Assembly: GCF_048569485.1 (NCBI RefSeq)
Contig: NC_134358.1
Coordinates: forward strand, 551,520,655-551,584,654
Direction: 5' to 3'
Length of the DNA stretch: 64,000 nt
From: Anomaloglossus baeobatrachus
Taxonomy: Eukaryota > Chordata > Amphibia > Anura > Aromobatidae
The notes below the pieces were generated by a model. That model did no database searches. It was given only the letters and a program-made list of their open reading frames with translations, and was not told where the DNA came from. The translations under genes were made by a program, and so were the position numbers. Shown one piece after another: positions 23,228 through 34,281 of the stretch. Every line of letters begins with the position of its first letter. Within the stretch, counting starts at the first letter, position 1.

Positions 23228-24186
23228 GGTTACGGAGAGGACGATTGGATATTAAATAATGTGATGCCAATCGTCGCCTGAAGTCCGCCGGGCAGGAAAC
23301 AAGGCCACTACGGGACTGGTGGACGGACACAGCAACTAAGAAAAGCCAAATGAGAATGATGGGGATGTTTAAGGGCACACCCCAACCTGTAGCGTGTCCC
23401 TTTTAGCTTCACAGGTACACGGGTGTCGGTCACGTGTGTAGGGACACGGCAGACCGAGAGGTAACCCAGTTAGCGTCACCGGGAAACCGAGGACGTGGAC
23501 GCTGAACCGGTCAAGTGCATAGGGAGCATAATAGAGTGGTAGGATAGCCCAGTTAGCGTACACAACTCTGCCACAGGCACTGCAGCCTACCGGTCACGTG
23601 CGTATGGGGCACGTCAGACCGGATGGGCTACCCAGCTAGCGTTACTGGGCATCCGAGGACTGATAGGACAGAGACTCACCCTGCCAAGACACAGGTGTAA
23701 CGAGATACGAATACCTGGTACCAGTGCCTAGCAGTGATTAACTCTGTCTTATTGCGCACACACACACACTTGCCACAAGCACTGCAGGAAAGATGGCTGC
23801 CTCCCTGTCCCAGGCCACATGGCATGTGGTAATGGCGCCGGTTGCGGCCAACCCGCGGCCGCCACGTCACCGTTGACGTCACTGTGACCAATCAGCGGCC
23901 ACCGCGTCACCACGAGCCAATCAGTGATCGCCGTGTCAGTGATGACGCCACGCGCATGCGCGATAGCGGTGATCCCGCACTTAGTGCCTGGAGAGGCTGC
24001 GGGAACCCGTTCATGCGCGGTAGCGCTAAATGAGCACCTAGGCTCAGAACGGTAGAAGACTCTAGCCACCTGATGCCTGTCAACGCAACACTTCAAGCGA
24101 GGGACAGGTGGCGCTGCGGAGTCGACTGATCCCAATATGGGAGTCAATGACTGGACTGGACCGGTTCGGGACTCCGAACCGTAACA
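23228..24186 (-). mobile_element. Solo LTR, 959 bp (fossil)
   Basis: On the minus strand it begins TGTTACGGTTCGGAGTCCCG at 24186. Its other end is the complement of GGTTACGG at 23228, so the terminal inverted repeat is TGTTACGG with one changed base. A 5-bp duplication, GGAAC, flanks it (23223-23227 and 24187-24191). It is GC-rich with repeated ACCCAGTTAGCGTCACCGGG-like blocks. No internal region is seen. Confidence 0.8.
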
Positions 24187-24191
24187 GGAAC

Positions 24192-24642
24192 ACAATTTAC
24201 AATGTTTATTTTTTTATTTATTTATTTTTTTATTACTGCTTTGTCATCATAATTTAAAAAAAAAATAAATAAAAAAATACTTGAAAAACAGACACATTTT
24301 CACTTTTTTAGCTTTAAATTTTTTCCCGATTTTGGAAAAAAAAGCATAAAAATCAAGCACTAAAAAAAAATGCAAAAATTACTTGAATACCTGAAAAACA
24401 TTTTTTTTTTTAGCTCTTAAAGCCGCATGTATGAAAAAAATAAACAACAAAAAGTGCCCTGTCTTGAACTATTTAAAAAAAAAACAACAAAACAAAAAAC
24501 CTACAGCTCATGTCTTAAAACAAAAGACCTCCTATAAAAAAGTTTATGCAAAAATGAAAAAAAGTTGTGGCTGTCATTGCTGTGGATGTGGGAAGGGGAA
24601 ACAATTTTTTTCTGGTCATCTAAACAAAACCATGGCATTATA
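24192..24642. other. A/T-rich spacer, no gene
   Basis: Long A and T tracts and TTTATTTATT repeats with no coding signal. It flanks the left end of the Ngaro-type element. Confidence 0.6.
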
Positions 24643-24818
24643 AAGGAAGAGCCCGGACTGTTGCCCCGAAGGGGCTCAAGGGAGGGCTACATGACTAGGA
24701 GGGATGCCAGGCCATAGGGTTAATAAGGGGTTAATGAAGAAAGTCAGTTTGGGCGCGAAATCTGGGGGTGGTGCTAAGGGTCAGCTAGGATCAGGGGTCA
24801 GTGTGATTGGTCAAGGGG

Positions 24819-25249
24819 TGTTGTGTCCCATGAATGGGAACAACCTGTTGTATGTAATTCTTGCATTGCATATTTTTCCTCCTATCAGGAAATTCCTTTA
24901 TTGTTACTAGGTAGATTAGACTGTATGAAGTTTGTCCCTATGTTCCTCCCTTAGTTGGCTTCTGTACAGAACGCTCCTCCCTTCTCCTTCAGTTTAGTCT
25001 AGAGAAACCATTGCTGATGAGACATGTCTGCAACCCTGTACAGATTATTCCTTTTCACCTGCCTTTACTTTGTACTTAATACAAGATTCTAGAAGAAAAC
25101 TGCAGCGTTTCTCCTAGTCTTCCTACAAGTCATCGTTGGGCTGAGTTGAACTCTCTGTGGAAGCCGGTAGAGTAAGTAAACCATACAGTTATCTAAGGGA
25201 CTGATAATTAGAGCGGTTGGATTCATTGCTATGAGGAAGATACAGAATA
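24819..25249 (+). repeat. BEL/Pao 5' LTR
   Basis: 431 bp; pairs with 29802-30232. TG start, TA end. Confidence 0.92.
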
Positions 25250-25537
25250 GTGAAAAGGATTAGCTGTGACCGGGATTAGTATACATATATCAGTAAAGAA
25301 CCTGTTTCCAGGAGTGCTATACTGCATACAATCCAGAGAAAGGATTACCCCAAGGGGCTGATAACAAGCCACAGCATAAAACTTTATAGCAGCTTCAGAC
25401 AAAGTGCAATGTAAAGTATTAACCTGTTATCAGAACTGTGTGCAGCTATAAACCAAGAATCCCCCATAAGCTAATTGTAAATTGCAGCCAGAGACTCAGT
25501 AAATACATCCTGCAAAACAGACTGCTGGCTGCAGAGA

Positions 25538-28483
25538 TTGCAACATTGTATTGTTTCCCTGACAACCAGTGCAGAGCAGCATTCACCCTTCCTGATGGAG
25601 TCAAAGAGAACTATCTCACTACCTGCTTTAAAGCAACAAGAGGAAGACATGGACTCACACTTACATTACAGTGAAAGATCTAAGCGGTCGATCAGACCAA
25701 CATGGAAGGTTAAAGAGAACCTAGAAACAGCCAGAAGTGAACTATTTACCCAGACAGCATTATTGTGGCAAAGAGTGCAAAAACAAGTGACTGTTTTATC
25801 TGCGCCCGGTGCTCATGAGCTACCATCAGAGGGAGCCCTGGAACAACTGTACTCAGCATACCAGTCCTACAAAGAGATTTGTAAAAAATATTCCTCTACC
25901 CTGCTGAGAGCAAATACGTCCGAGTCTGAAAAAGAACTACAGGACTTTCAACAGCTTAATGCTGAACGAGACCGCACCGTGCGCGACATTGTGAGCGAGA
26001 CTGAAGCAAAAATTGCGCAAATGTCAGGAGCGGCATCTTACAAATCCAGGTCCATTAAGAGCTCAAGGCACTCACTCAAATCAGGCTCATCAAGGTACTC
26101 AACCCTCAGCGAGCAGCTCATAAAGGCGCGCGCTGAAGCAGAAACAACAAAAGTACACGCCATCTTCGCCCAGAGAGAAGCAGAGATGAGAACAGAATCT
26201 GCACGCAAAGAAGCAGAGATTAAAGCAGAATCTGCACGCAAGGAAGCGGAGATGAGAACAGAATCTGCACGCAAAGAAGCAGAGATTAAAGCAGAATCTG
26301 CACGCAAGGAAGCAGAAATTGAAGCCCTTCAGAAGGAATGTGAACATGTGGCGGCCATGGCAAGGCTAAAAGTCTTCGAGCAAGCTCTGGGTGGGAGCCA
26401 GGAAGGCAGCGCCAGTTTGTGTGATCTCGACACAGAAGACTCACTTAAGCGTACAAGAGATTACGTGCTGAGCCAAGCCGACGAACCGCCAACTACCATC
26501 AACATTCCCGTCAGTGCTAACACTTCTCCAGAGCCTCAAGACACTGATCCACCTACAGCTTCCAGCCTTCCAGGTCAGTCCAATGCACCTCAGACTTTCA
26601 AGCCTGAACCAGCTTCATATTCCAATGCACAGCCACACCCTGCGCATCAGCAACCTCCGTATGCCCATGTCTACATGCAACCTAACATGCCGGCAAGGCG
26701 CTACACTCCCAACAACCGTGTAGTTCCAGACCCGCATACAACAGAGACTGTACACACCAAACCGGCGGTCACTGGTCTAAACGCCTACGCCACTCCGTAC
26801 TTTCCCATGTTCCCGAACCACGAAGCTACGAACAACGCAACCAGCATCACGCAGTCAGCAAATGTGCCCCAACTATCGGAAAGATCAGACATGTCCGACT
26901 TTGCGAGGTACATGATCCGCCGAGAACTCACCAACACCGGTCTCACAAAGTATGACGACCAGCCTGAAAACTACAGAGGGTGGAAGTGTGCCTTCAAAAC
27001 CGCAACGCGTGAACTTGGCATTACGGCTGCTGAAGAGCTGGACTTGCTAATCAGGTGGCTAGGGCCACGGTCTACTGAGAGAATCAAGAGACTCAGATCC
27101 GTCTACATCAGCGACCCAACAACTGGTCTCGCAACCGCATGGGACAGGCTAGAGAAAGGCTTCGGCAGTCCTGAAGCAATTGAAGATGCATTGCTGAAAC
27201 AACTATACGACCTTCCCAAAATATCTAGCAAGGATGCTTCAAAGTACCAGGAACTCAGCGACCTGCTGTCCGAGCTCCAGCTGGCCAAAACAGACACACA
27301 CCTACCTGGCCTCAGCTACCTGGACACCGCTCGTGGGGTGAAACCCATAGTCGCCAAGTTACCTTACAACGTGCAGGAAAGGTGGACTATGGTAGGAACA
27401 AACTATAAAAAAGAGCACCAAGTCTCCTTCCCTCCATTCTCCTACTTCTGCGAGTTCATCAACGGCATCGCGGAACGTAAGGCAGACCCCAGCTTCACCT
27501 GTGGAGAACCAACCGGCTCCACTTCACCAGCTCCCGGATATGAGAGCCCTCATCAAAATGACAGAAAACGTAGGGGCCCAGTATCAGTCAAGAAGACCGA
27601 CGTTCTACCACCTACACCATCAGCACCAGACAATGGCAGTGAAGGCGGGATGGCGGAAAATCCGAACCGCCAATGTCCTATTCACAAACTGCCACACCCC
27701 CTGAAGAAGTGCATTGGCTTCAGGAAGAAACCCCTTCAAGAACGAAAGGAACTCTTGAAAAGGTTTGGGGTATGTTTCAGGTGTTGTGCCTCTACAGAAC
27801 ACCTTGCCAAGGACTGTAAGGTTACAATTAAGTGCATGGAGTGTGACAGCACAGATCACGTACAAGCGCTGCACCCATCTCAGCCTGATCCTGCACCTAC
27901 ACCTTCTCCTACCACAAGTCATGGCGGGGAGAGTACAGGCCAAGCTGCAAACCACCTCACAGTATCCTCCTCGTGCACCGCAGTCTGCGGAGAAGATCTC
28001 TGGGACAAGTCTTGCGCGAAAATATGCCTAGTAAGGGTATATCCCAAAGGTCACCCAGAAAGGGCCGTGAAGGTGTACAGCATCCTGGACGACCAGAGTA
28101 ACAGGTCACTTGCCAGGTCTGAACTCTTCGACTTGTTCGGCTTAAAAGGAAATGCCTACCCTTATACACTAGGTACTTGCAGCGGCATCTCAGAAGCTTG
28201 CGGAAGAAGAGCCAGTGGTCTCGTGGTAACATCTCTGGAAAATACCGTAGAGATACCTCTACCGACACTCGTCGAGTGCAACCAGATACCGGCTAACCGG
28301 GAAGAGATTCCAACGCCAGAGGCAGCTCTTCACCACCATCACCTGAGAACTATCGCCAGCAAGATTCCACCTCTTGATCATAGTGCAAAAATCCTGATTC
28401 TGATTGGAAGGGACATCCTCCGGCTACACAAAGTACGCCAACACATCAACGGGCCACACGATGCGCCATTCGCTCAGCGCTAG
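25538..28483 (+). pseudogene. BEL/Pao gag-protease region (fossil)
   Basis: The region encodes, in order, a charged N-terminal part with a coiled-coil-like tandem repeat of 11 residues (core AEIKAESARKE, about residues 210-265), a proline-rich linker, and the retroviral-type gag domain common in BEL elements (FARYMIRRELTNTGLTKYD to LSELQLAKTD). A cysteine/histidine-rich nucleocapsid-like stretch follows (CFRCCASTEHLAKDC, then CMECDSTDHVQALH), and then an aspartic-protease-like segment (VYSILDDQSNRSL). This order is typical of Pao elements. The true start is uncertain; the first ATG in frame is at 25594. It is part of a broken element. Confidence 0.85.
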
Positions 28484-29801
28484 ACTTAGGCTGGGTGATC
28501 ATAGGAAACGTCTGCGTAGGCAAAGTGAAGAGTCCCGACGCGATCTCCTCCTACAAGACGCACATCCTCCCAAACGGTCGCGGCACTCACTTTCAACCAT
28601 GTCCGCATCACTACGGGGTGAAAGAGAGGCTGAGCGACACCAGGTGGCGACAGCAGCCTCCCGACTGCGCGGACGCATATCATCTCTGGGATGACGACTT
28701 CGGGTCAACAGCGTTTGAGTCTACAAATGAAGACAACAAGTTGGCATCGACGAGAGAAGACAAGGAATTCATAAAGATTATGGATAAAGAGTTCTCTCAA
28801 AATGACTCTAACAGTTAGGTAACCCCATTACCCTTTCGGTCTCCAAGGCCAAGGTTGCCAAACAACTCCCAGCAAGCAACCGCAAGGTCCTCCTCTCTAA
28901 AACGCACTTTGGAAAGACAACCAGAGATGGAGAAATGCTTTGTCGAGATTACGTAAAACATACTCGACAGAGATCATGCTGAACAGTGGCACCACATTCC
29001 CACCGAACAAAATCCAGCTGACCGAGGAATGAGACTCATTGCTGCATCCAAACTCGGCGACAACATGTGGCTGACACCTCCAAGTATCTTATACGAGGAG
29101 ACCTGCGATAACTACGCCGGCAACATGTACGAGCTGGTGGAACCAGAATCTGACAAGGAAATTAGACCGGTCGTCTCCGCTCTCTACACTTCAGTGACAT
29201 CAAAACAGAAGTTGAGATCTCATCGCTTCGAGTGCTTCTCAAGTTGGTCATCTGAGGTACGAGCTGTAGCTTGTCTTGTTCACACTGCTCACTGTTTCAC
29301 CAACTACAAGTCTTCAACGTGCCACGGCTGGCACATGTGTGTGATTCGTCCAGTCACCGAACTCGTGCTACTTTTACCAAAGGAGGACGTTACATGAACT
29401 AACTTTGTCGTTGGACACTGCCACGGCGGGGAGCGTACCTTTCCTTACCCCTGCTGTACGGAGACACAACTATCCGTGTCCAATTGAACCTTGAACTTTT
29501 CCTTTGGATTAAAACTTTACCGTTGGATTATTGGGTTGGAGGAAGAGTTGGCATGTTTGCGGCTTCCCCAATCTGAAGATGGGTTTGTTGAACTTGAATT
29601 CATGTTTAACATTTTTCTACTTTTTCATTTTTTACGCAAGGACAATGCGCCATCAACAAAGCATGGACTTGAATTCAGTGCATTACGTTGCATTTTTTGT
29701 GTTGTCTCTTATCTCGTTACAGGTTTCGTGACATCGAGGGACAGGATCGACTCCTTACATCGTAGAAGGACTTGTGAAATCATATGATTTCAGACGGGGA
29801 G
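28484..29801 (+). pseudogene. BEL/Pao pol remnants and 3' untranslated region (fossil)
   Basis: About 28700-28860 encodes EDKEFIKIMDKEFSQND, like the start of Pao reverse transcriptase. About 28985-29160 encodes WHHIPTEQNPADRGMRL and then NMWLTPPSILY, like the region between RNase H and integrase. Only remnants of pol are present. A purine-rich tract (GACGGGGAG) precedes the 3' LTR, as expected of a polypurine tract. Confidence 0.75.
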
Positions 29802-30232
29802 TGTTGTGTCCCATGAATGGGAACAACCTGTTGTATGTAATTCTTGCATTGCATATTTTTCCTCCTATCAGGAAATTCCTTTATTGTTACTAGGTAGATT
29901 AGACTGTATGAAGTTTGTCCCTATGTACCTCCCTTAGTTGGCTTCTGGATAGAATGCTCCTCCCTTCTCCTTCAGTTTAGTCTAGAGAAACCATTGCTGA
30001 AGAGACATGTCTGCAACCCTGTACAGATTATTCCTTTTCACCTGCATTTACTTTGTACTTAATACAAGATTCTAGAAGAAAACTACAGCGTTTCTCCTTG
30101 TCTTCCTACAAGTCATCGTTGTGCTGAGTTGAGCTATCTGTGGAAGCAGTAGAGTGAGTAAAACCATACAGTTATCTAAGGGACTGATAATTAGAGCGGT
30201 TGGATTCATTGCTATGAGGAAGATACAGAATA
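29802..30232 (+). repeat. BEL/Pao 3' LTR
   Basis: 431 bp, matching 24819-25249 over its full length with scattered substitutions. The AGGGG duplication and the rest of Ngaro repeat A1 follow. Confidence 0.92.
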
Positions 30233-30332
30233 AGGGGTGGTGCTATAGGGGGTCGTATATAGGGCAGGTCAGAAGGGGGTGGGCCATTCCTACCTGGACA
30301 GTGACTGTAATCGTTGCGGCTGGATCCTGAAG

Positions 30333-32726
30333 ATGGAAGACTTCATGGCGCAGATGAAGAGGATGGCGGAGCAGCGTGGACAGCGGTGGATGGAGGAACA
30401 GCTGCAGCGATGGACCGGCGACGGCGCTGAGGATGGGACCCCCCTGCCTCCGAAGCGGCAGCGAAGAACGCGGCCTCCGGAGCGCCTCAGCCCTGAGATG
30501 ACGCCGAGGAGCCAGCAGCGGAGACGGAGCCCCAGTGGAAGTGCGGCGGTGGATCCGGGAGCTGGGACGTCGCGAGGCCCAGGCCGGAAGTCGGGCCGCG
30601 GGCATCAAGGCAGCGGGGCGGTGAGCGACATGGCCGGCCTCCCCTCCTCTTCCGGTTCGCGGCGCACTGTGGTGACGCGCGCGTCGCGGCCGCGTGACCC
30701 GGCGCGGTCACCTGACCTGGCGCGGTCACCTGACCCGGCGCGGTCACGTGACCTGCCGCGCTCACCTGGCCCGGCGTGCCCTTGTGATCCGGCGGGCTCA
30801 CCTGACCCGCCGCGGCCGCGTGGGTCGGCGCGGTCACGTGGGTCGGCGCGGTCACGTGGGTCGGCGCGGTCACGTGGGTCAGCCCGGTCACGTGGGCCGG
30901 CGCGGTCACGTGGGCCGGCGCGGTCACCTGACCCGGCGCGGTCACGTGACCCCTCGTACTCACCTGGCCCGGCGCGCCCTCGTGATCCGGCGGGCTTGCC
31001 TGACCCGGCGAGGTCACCTGACCCGCCGAAGTCGCGTGGGCCGGCGGAGTCGCGTGGGTCGGCGGGGTCGCGTGTGCCAGCGGGGTCGCGTGTGCCAGCG
31101 GGGTCGCGGGGGCCAGCTGGGTTGCGCGGGCCAGCGGGGTCGCAGGGCACGGATGAGGCTGCAGTGGCATCAGCAGCACGGGAAAGGAATCGAGCGGGGC
31201 CTATGCAGGAGCATAGGGTCCCAGTGTCGGCGGGGGATTCTGTACGGAGACGGCCCGGATCAGCGGGGCCCGGCTTTTTGGCACAGAGGATGGACAGCGA
31301 CGGGACGGCGTCGGGGTCCGCTGGAGCGCGCGGGGATGCCGGCCGGCATGCCCCAGGCAGAGTTTACGTGGAGGCGCCAGCGTCTGGATCGGCGCGGACG
31401 GCGCGGAGGATATGTGGTGCTGCGGGCGGATGGGGTCTAAGGTCGAGTCTGCCGGACGGCGGGCTCCCTGGACCTGGGTCCAGTGAGGAGGATGATGCCA
31501 TCTTGGAGGAGGACGTCGTGGAGGACGACACCAGGGACCATATCGTGGATGTCGGGGAAACGACTGGAGTGCGACGCGGAGGACATGTGACGGCTGTTTC
31601 GGGATCTTCTCGGAGTCAGCCTGGTAAGACCACAGTTTTTCCTATTTCTCGTACACCTGGTTTGGCTATGGTTGGTGAGTCTGGTGATATGGATGGCGTG
31701 CAGGGTGTGAATGTGGTTGGTGGTACGGGTGGTTTGCTTGGTGGCCCGAGTGGTGGGCAGGTCATGAATGCGGTGCCGGGTGATGGCAGTGTGGCATCCG
31801 AGTTGTTGAGGTTGGTCAGGGGTTTGTTTGCCCCTGTGGGGGGCCCTAGCATGGTGTGGCAGGGAGCGACGGGGCAGGAGGTTGTGGCTCCTGCGGCTGG
31901 AGGGGTTGCCAGTGGCAGTGTGGTTGGTGAGCCGGTGTTGGCGGCTCCCGCTGCCGCAGCTGCGGCTCCCGCTGCCGCAGCTGCGACTGCAGTGGATGTT
32001 GTTCGCTTAGATGACAAAGCGAGAGGGGAAGTGTATGTCTGCTTTGATGGGCCGTTGGGGGCACATCTGAAGCAGGAGACCAGGGAAAAAATATGGAAGG
32101 ATGAATATGTTGAAATATTCTCATTGCTTCCGTTGGAAAAGTTTAACCTGGATCGGGTTAAACCGGACGAGAGCAAAAAGGATGAGGAAGAACGGCGGCG
32201 TTATCGCCTTATTCCTCGCACTTTTCAGAATTGGTTGCAGGCCTTTGTGATACTGGCCAGTGTGGTGGGGGAAAAGGCTCCGGATAACTGTTCGGCGCTT
32301 TTTTGTTATCTGGATTCCATTTGTGAAGCGTATAGGACCTACAGGGGGACTGCTTGGCTACGGTATGACGAGCAGTTTCGCCAGAGGAAAGCGGTCAGAC
32401 CCAGTTTACGGTGGGACCACAAAGAAATCAGTCTATGGATGCGACTGATGGCTGCGCCTAAGTCGGCATCACAGTCCTTTCCAGGGGGTACCGGCGGGGG
32501 ATCATTTGGCACCCCGCCGGGGCCCAAAAAGGGCGTTTGCTGGCAGTTCAATGAAAAGGAATGCCGATTTGGTTCCTCCTGCCGATTCAAGCACGAGTGT
32601 TCGGGCTGTGGTGGCGCCCACAGTTATCTCAAGTGCTACCGGAAGGGAAAAGGGAAGGCCGCAGAGTCTTCGTCAAAAAGGGAGGACCCCGGTGAGGGTA
32701 GATCGGATGGCGCCGTTTCTAAGTAG
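30333..32726 (+). CDS. Ngaro-type gag-like protein (fossil element)
   Basis: About 797 residues from the ATG at 30333 (MEDFMAQMKRMAEQR). The frame is open further upstream into repeat A1, so a non-ATG or spliced start is possible. Residues about 110-280 are low-complexity repeats of Arg-Ser-Arg-Gly/Pro-Asp-Pro-Ala type. An alanine-rich block with perfect DNA repeats (GCTCCCGCTGCCGCAGCTGC) lies at about 31945-31990. A conserved globular part follows (YVCFDGPLGAHLKQETREKI onward). The C-terminus carries a CCCH-like zinc finger (CWQFNEKECRFGSSCRFKH) followed by CSGCGGAHSYLKC. This finger is usual in DIRS/Ngaro gag-like proteins and should bind nucleic acid. It overlaps the RT frame by about 220 bp. 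Confidence 0.8.
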   Translation: MEDFMAQMKRMAEQRGQRWMEEQLQRWTGDGAEDGTPLPPKRQRRTRPPERLSPEMTPRSQQRRRSPSGSAAVDPGAGTSRGPGRKSGRGHQGSGAVSDMAGLPSSSGSRRTVVTRASRPRDPARSPDLARSPDPARSRDLPRSPGPACPCDPAGSPDPPRPRGSARSRGSARSRGSARSRGSARSRGPARSRGPARSPDPARSRDPSYSPGPARPRDPAGLPDPARSPDPPKSRGPAESRGSAGSRVPAGSRVPAGSRGPAGLRGPAGSQGTDEAAVASAARERNRAGPMQEHRVPVSAGDSVRRRPGSAGPGFLAQRMDSDGTASGSAGARGDAGRHAPGRVYVEAPASGSARTARRICGAAGGWGLRSSLPDGGLPGPGSSEEDDAILEEDVVEDDTRDHIVDVGETTGVRRGGHVTAVSGSSRSQPGKTTVFPISRTPGLAMVGESGDMDGVQGVNVVGGTGGLLGGPSGGQVMNAVPGDGSVASELLRLVRGLFAPVGGPSMVWQGATGQEVVAPAAGGVASGSVVGEPVLAAPAAAAAAPAAAAATAVDVVRLDDKARGEVYVCFDGPLGAHLKQETREKIWKDEYVEIFSLLPLEKFNLDRVKPDESKKDEEERRRYRLIPRTFQNWLQAFVILASVVGEKAPDNCSALFCYLDSICEAYRTYRGTAWLRYDEQFRQRKAVRPSLRWDHKEISLWMRLMAAPKSASQSFPGGTGGGSFGTPPGPKKGVCWQFNEKECRFGSSCRFKHECSGCGGAHSYLKCYRKGKGKAAESSSKREDPGEGRSDGAVSK

Positions 32727-34281
32727 ATACCCGGATCGGGTGTCGGCGGAATTGTTGAGTGAAGGTTTTAGTTTTGGTTTCAAGATACCGTCAGTTGTTA
32801 AGACGGGAGAGATTCGTTTAAAAAATTTACAGTCGACTCGCCTACATGGTGAGATTGTTGCAGATAAGTTACAGAAGGAGGTGGAATTAGGACGGATGGC
32901 GGGGCCTTTTGATGCCCCTCCATTGCCTGACTTGGTGGTGTCCCCGTTGGGGTTGGTCCCAAAAAAGGAACTTAACAAGTTTCGGCTGATTCACCATTTG
33001 TCATATCCTACTGGCAGGTCGGTGAACGACGGTATTGATCCGGAACTGGTTTCGGTATCGTATGTTCGTTTTGATAAGGCGGTGGAATGGCTGAGGAAGC
33101 TGGGTCGTGGCTCGCTTTTGGCAAAAACGGATGTGGAGGCCGCCTTCCGCCTGTTACCGGTGCACCCGGACAGTTTTCACCTGTTGGGGTGTTGGTGGGA
33201 GGACAAGTTTTATGTAGATTGTTGTTTGCCTATGGGCTGCTCAATTTCATGTTCCTATTTTGAGAAGTTTAGCTGTTTTTTGGAGTGGGTAATTAAGGAG
33301 GAGGCGGGCCTAGATTCAGTGTTGCATTACTTGGACGACTTTTTGTGCATGGGACCTGCTGGATCCTCGCAGTGTTCCCTTTTGCTTCGAACAGTGGAGC
33401 AGGTTGCTCGCCGCTTTGGCGTTCCGTTGGCGCCTGAAAAAACGGAGGGTCCGGTTACTGTTTTGAAATTCCTGGGTATCGAGCTAGATACAGTTGCCAT
33501 GGAGTGCCGCTTGCCGGAGGACAAGCTGGCGGATTTGAGGCGTTGCGTTCAAGGGGCCATTGAGGCCAAGAAGATTCGTTTACGGGATTTGCAGTCCCTG
33601 TTGGGAAAGTTGAATTTTGCGTGTAGGATTTTGCCGATGGGAAGAGTTTTTTCCCGTCGCTTGGCTCAAGCCACTACCGGTGTGTTGCACCCTTTGCATT
33701 TTGTGCGTTTGAAGGTGGAGCACAAGGCGGACCTGAGAGTGTGGTCCCGTTTTTTGCAGCTGTATAATGGACGGTCATTGTGGCTTCGTGAGGTGGTGTC
33801 CAATGAGGAGTTGGTCCTTTATACGGACGCGGCGGGGTCCAGTGGTTTTGGGGCATATTTTGGGGGGAGATGGTGTGTCGGCAGGTGGCCTGATTCGTGG
33901 CGGGCTTCCGGTCTGACTAGGAATTTGGCCTTGTTGGAACTTTTTCCTATTGTCGTGGCCATAGAGGTTTGGGGACAGGATTTGAAAGACAGAAAGGTGC
34001 GTTTCATGTGTGACAACCTGGGGGTCGTTCAGTGTGTTAACAAGTTGACAGGTGATTCCCCCCCGGTGGTGGATCTCTTGCGTCATTTGGTGTTGAAATG
34101 TTTGGAGTTGAACTTGTGGGTCTGCGCTGTACATGTGCCGGGGGTGCTGAATTCCGTGGCTGATGCTTTATCTCGCTTCCAGTGGGATCGTTTTCGAATG
34201 CTGGCGCCGGACGCGGAGCAGCAGGAGACCGTGTGGCCCGTCTGGTTGTGGGACCTGGTTTGCAGCCGGCCTGGGAATTGA
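32506..34281 (+). CDS. Ngaro-type reverse transcriptase/RNase H (fossil element)
   Basis: The frame covers about 591 codons and overlaps both neighbours. The reverse transcriptase shows PLGLVPKKELNKFRLIHHLS, a LLAKTDVEAAFRLLPVH block with the first catalytic Asp, LPMGCSISCSYFEKF, and the YLDDFLCMG catalytic box at about 33328-33354. A connection region follows, then RNase H with LYTDAAGSSGFGAYFGG and FMCDNLGVVQCVN, ending near NSVADALSRFQW. These motifs and their order are those of the DIRS/Ngaro RT-RH. The protein copies the element RNA to DNA. The real start is probably downstream of the gag overlap, or the protein is made by frameshifting; the sequence does not decide. Confidence 0.88.
   Translation: MAPRRGPKRAFAGSSMKRNADLVPPADSSTSVRAVVAPTVISSATGREKGRPQSLRQKGRTPVRVDRMAPFLSRYPDRVSAELLSEGFSFGFKIPSVVKTGEIRLKNLQSTRLHGEIVADKLQKEVELGRMAGPFDAPPLPDLVVSPLGLVPKKELNKFRLIHHLSYPTGRSVNDGIDPELVSVSYVRFDKAVEWLRKLGRGSLLAKTDVEAAFRLLPVHPDSFHLLGCWWEDKFYVDCCLPMGCSISCSYFEKFSCFLEWVIKEEAGLDSVLHYLDDFLCMGPAGSSQCSLLLRTVEQVARRFGVPLAPEKTEGPVTVLKFLGIELDTVAMECRLPEDKLADLRRCVQGAIEAKKIRLRDLQSLLGKLNFACRILPMGRVFSRRLAQATTGVLHPLHFVRLKVEHKADLRVWSRFLQLYNGRSLWLREVVSNEELVLYTDAAGSSGFGAYFGGRWCVGRWPDSWRASGLTRNLALLELFPIVVAIEVWGQDLKDRKVRFMCDNLGVVQCVNKLTGDSPPVVDLLRHLVLKCLELNLWVCAVHVPGVLNSVADALSRFQWDRFRMLAPDAEQQETVWPVWLWDLVCSRPGN

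Larger units (their letters stand above)
24819..30232 (+). mobile_element. BEL/Pao LTR retrotransposon inserted in the Ngaro left repeat (fossil, broken)
   Basis: Two 431-bp LTRs (24819-25249 and 29802-30232) start TGTTGTGTCCCATGAATGGG and end GATACAGAATA. The 5-bp duplication AGGGG flanks the element (24814-24818 and 30233-30237), and joining the flanks restores the A2 version of the Ngaro repeat. A gag-protease region (25538-28483) and remnants of pol identify the BEL/Pao superfamily. The two LTRs differ at roughly 15 of 431 positions by eye (about 3-4%), so it is moderately old yet younger than its host element. It is broken, with several breaks. Confidence 0.9.
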
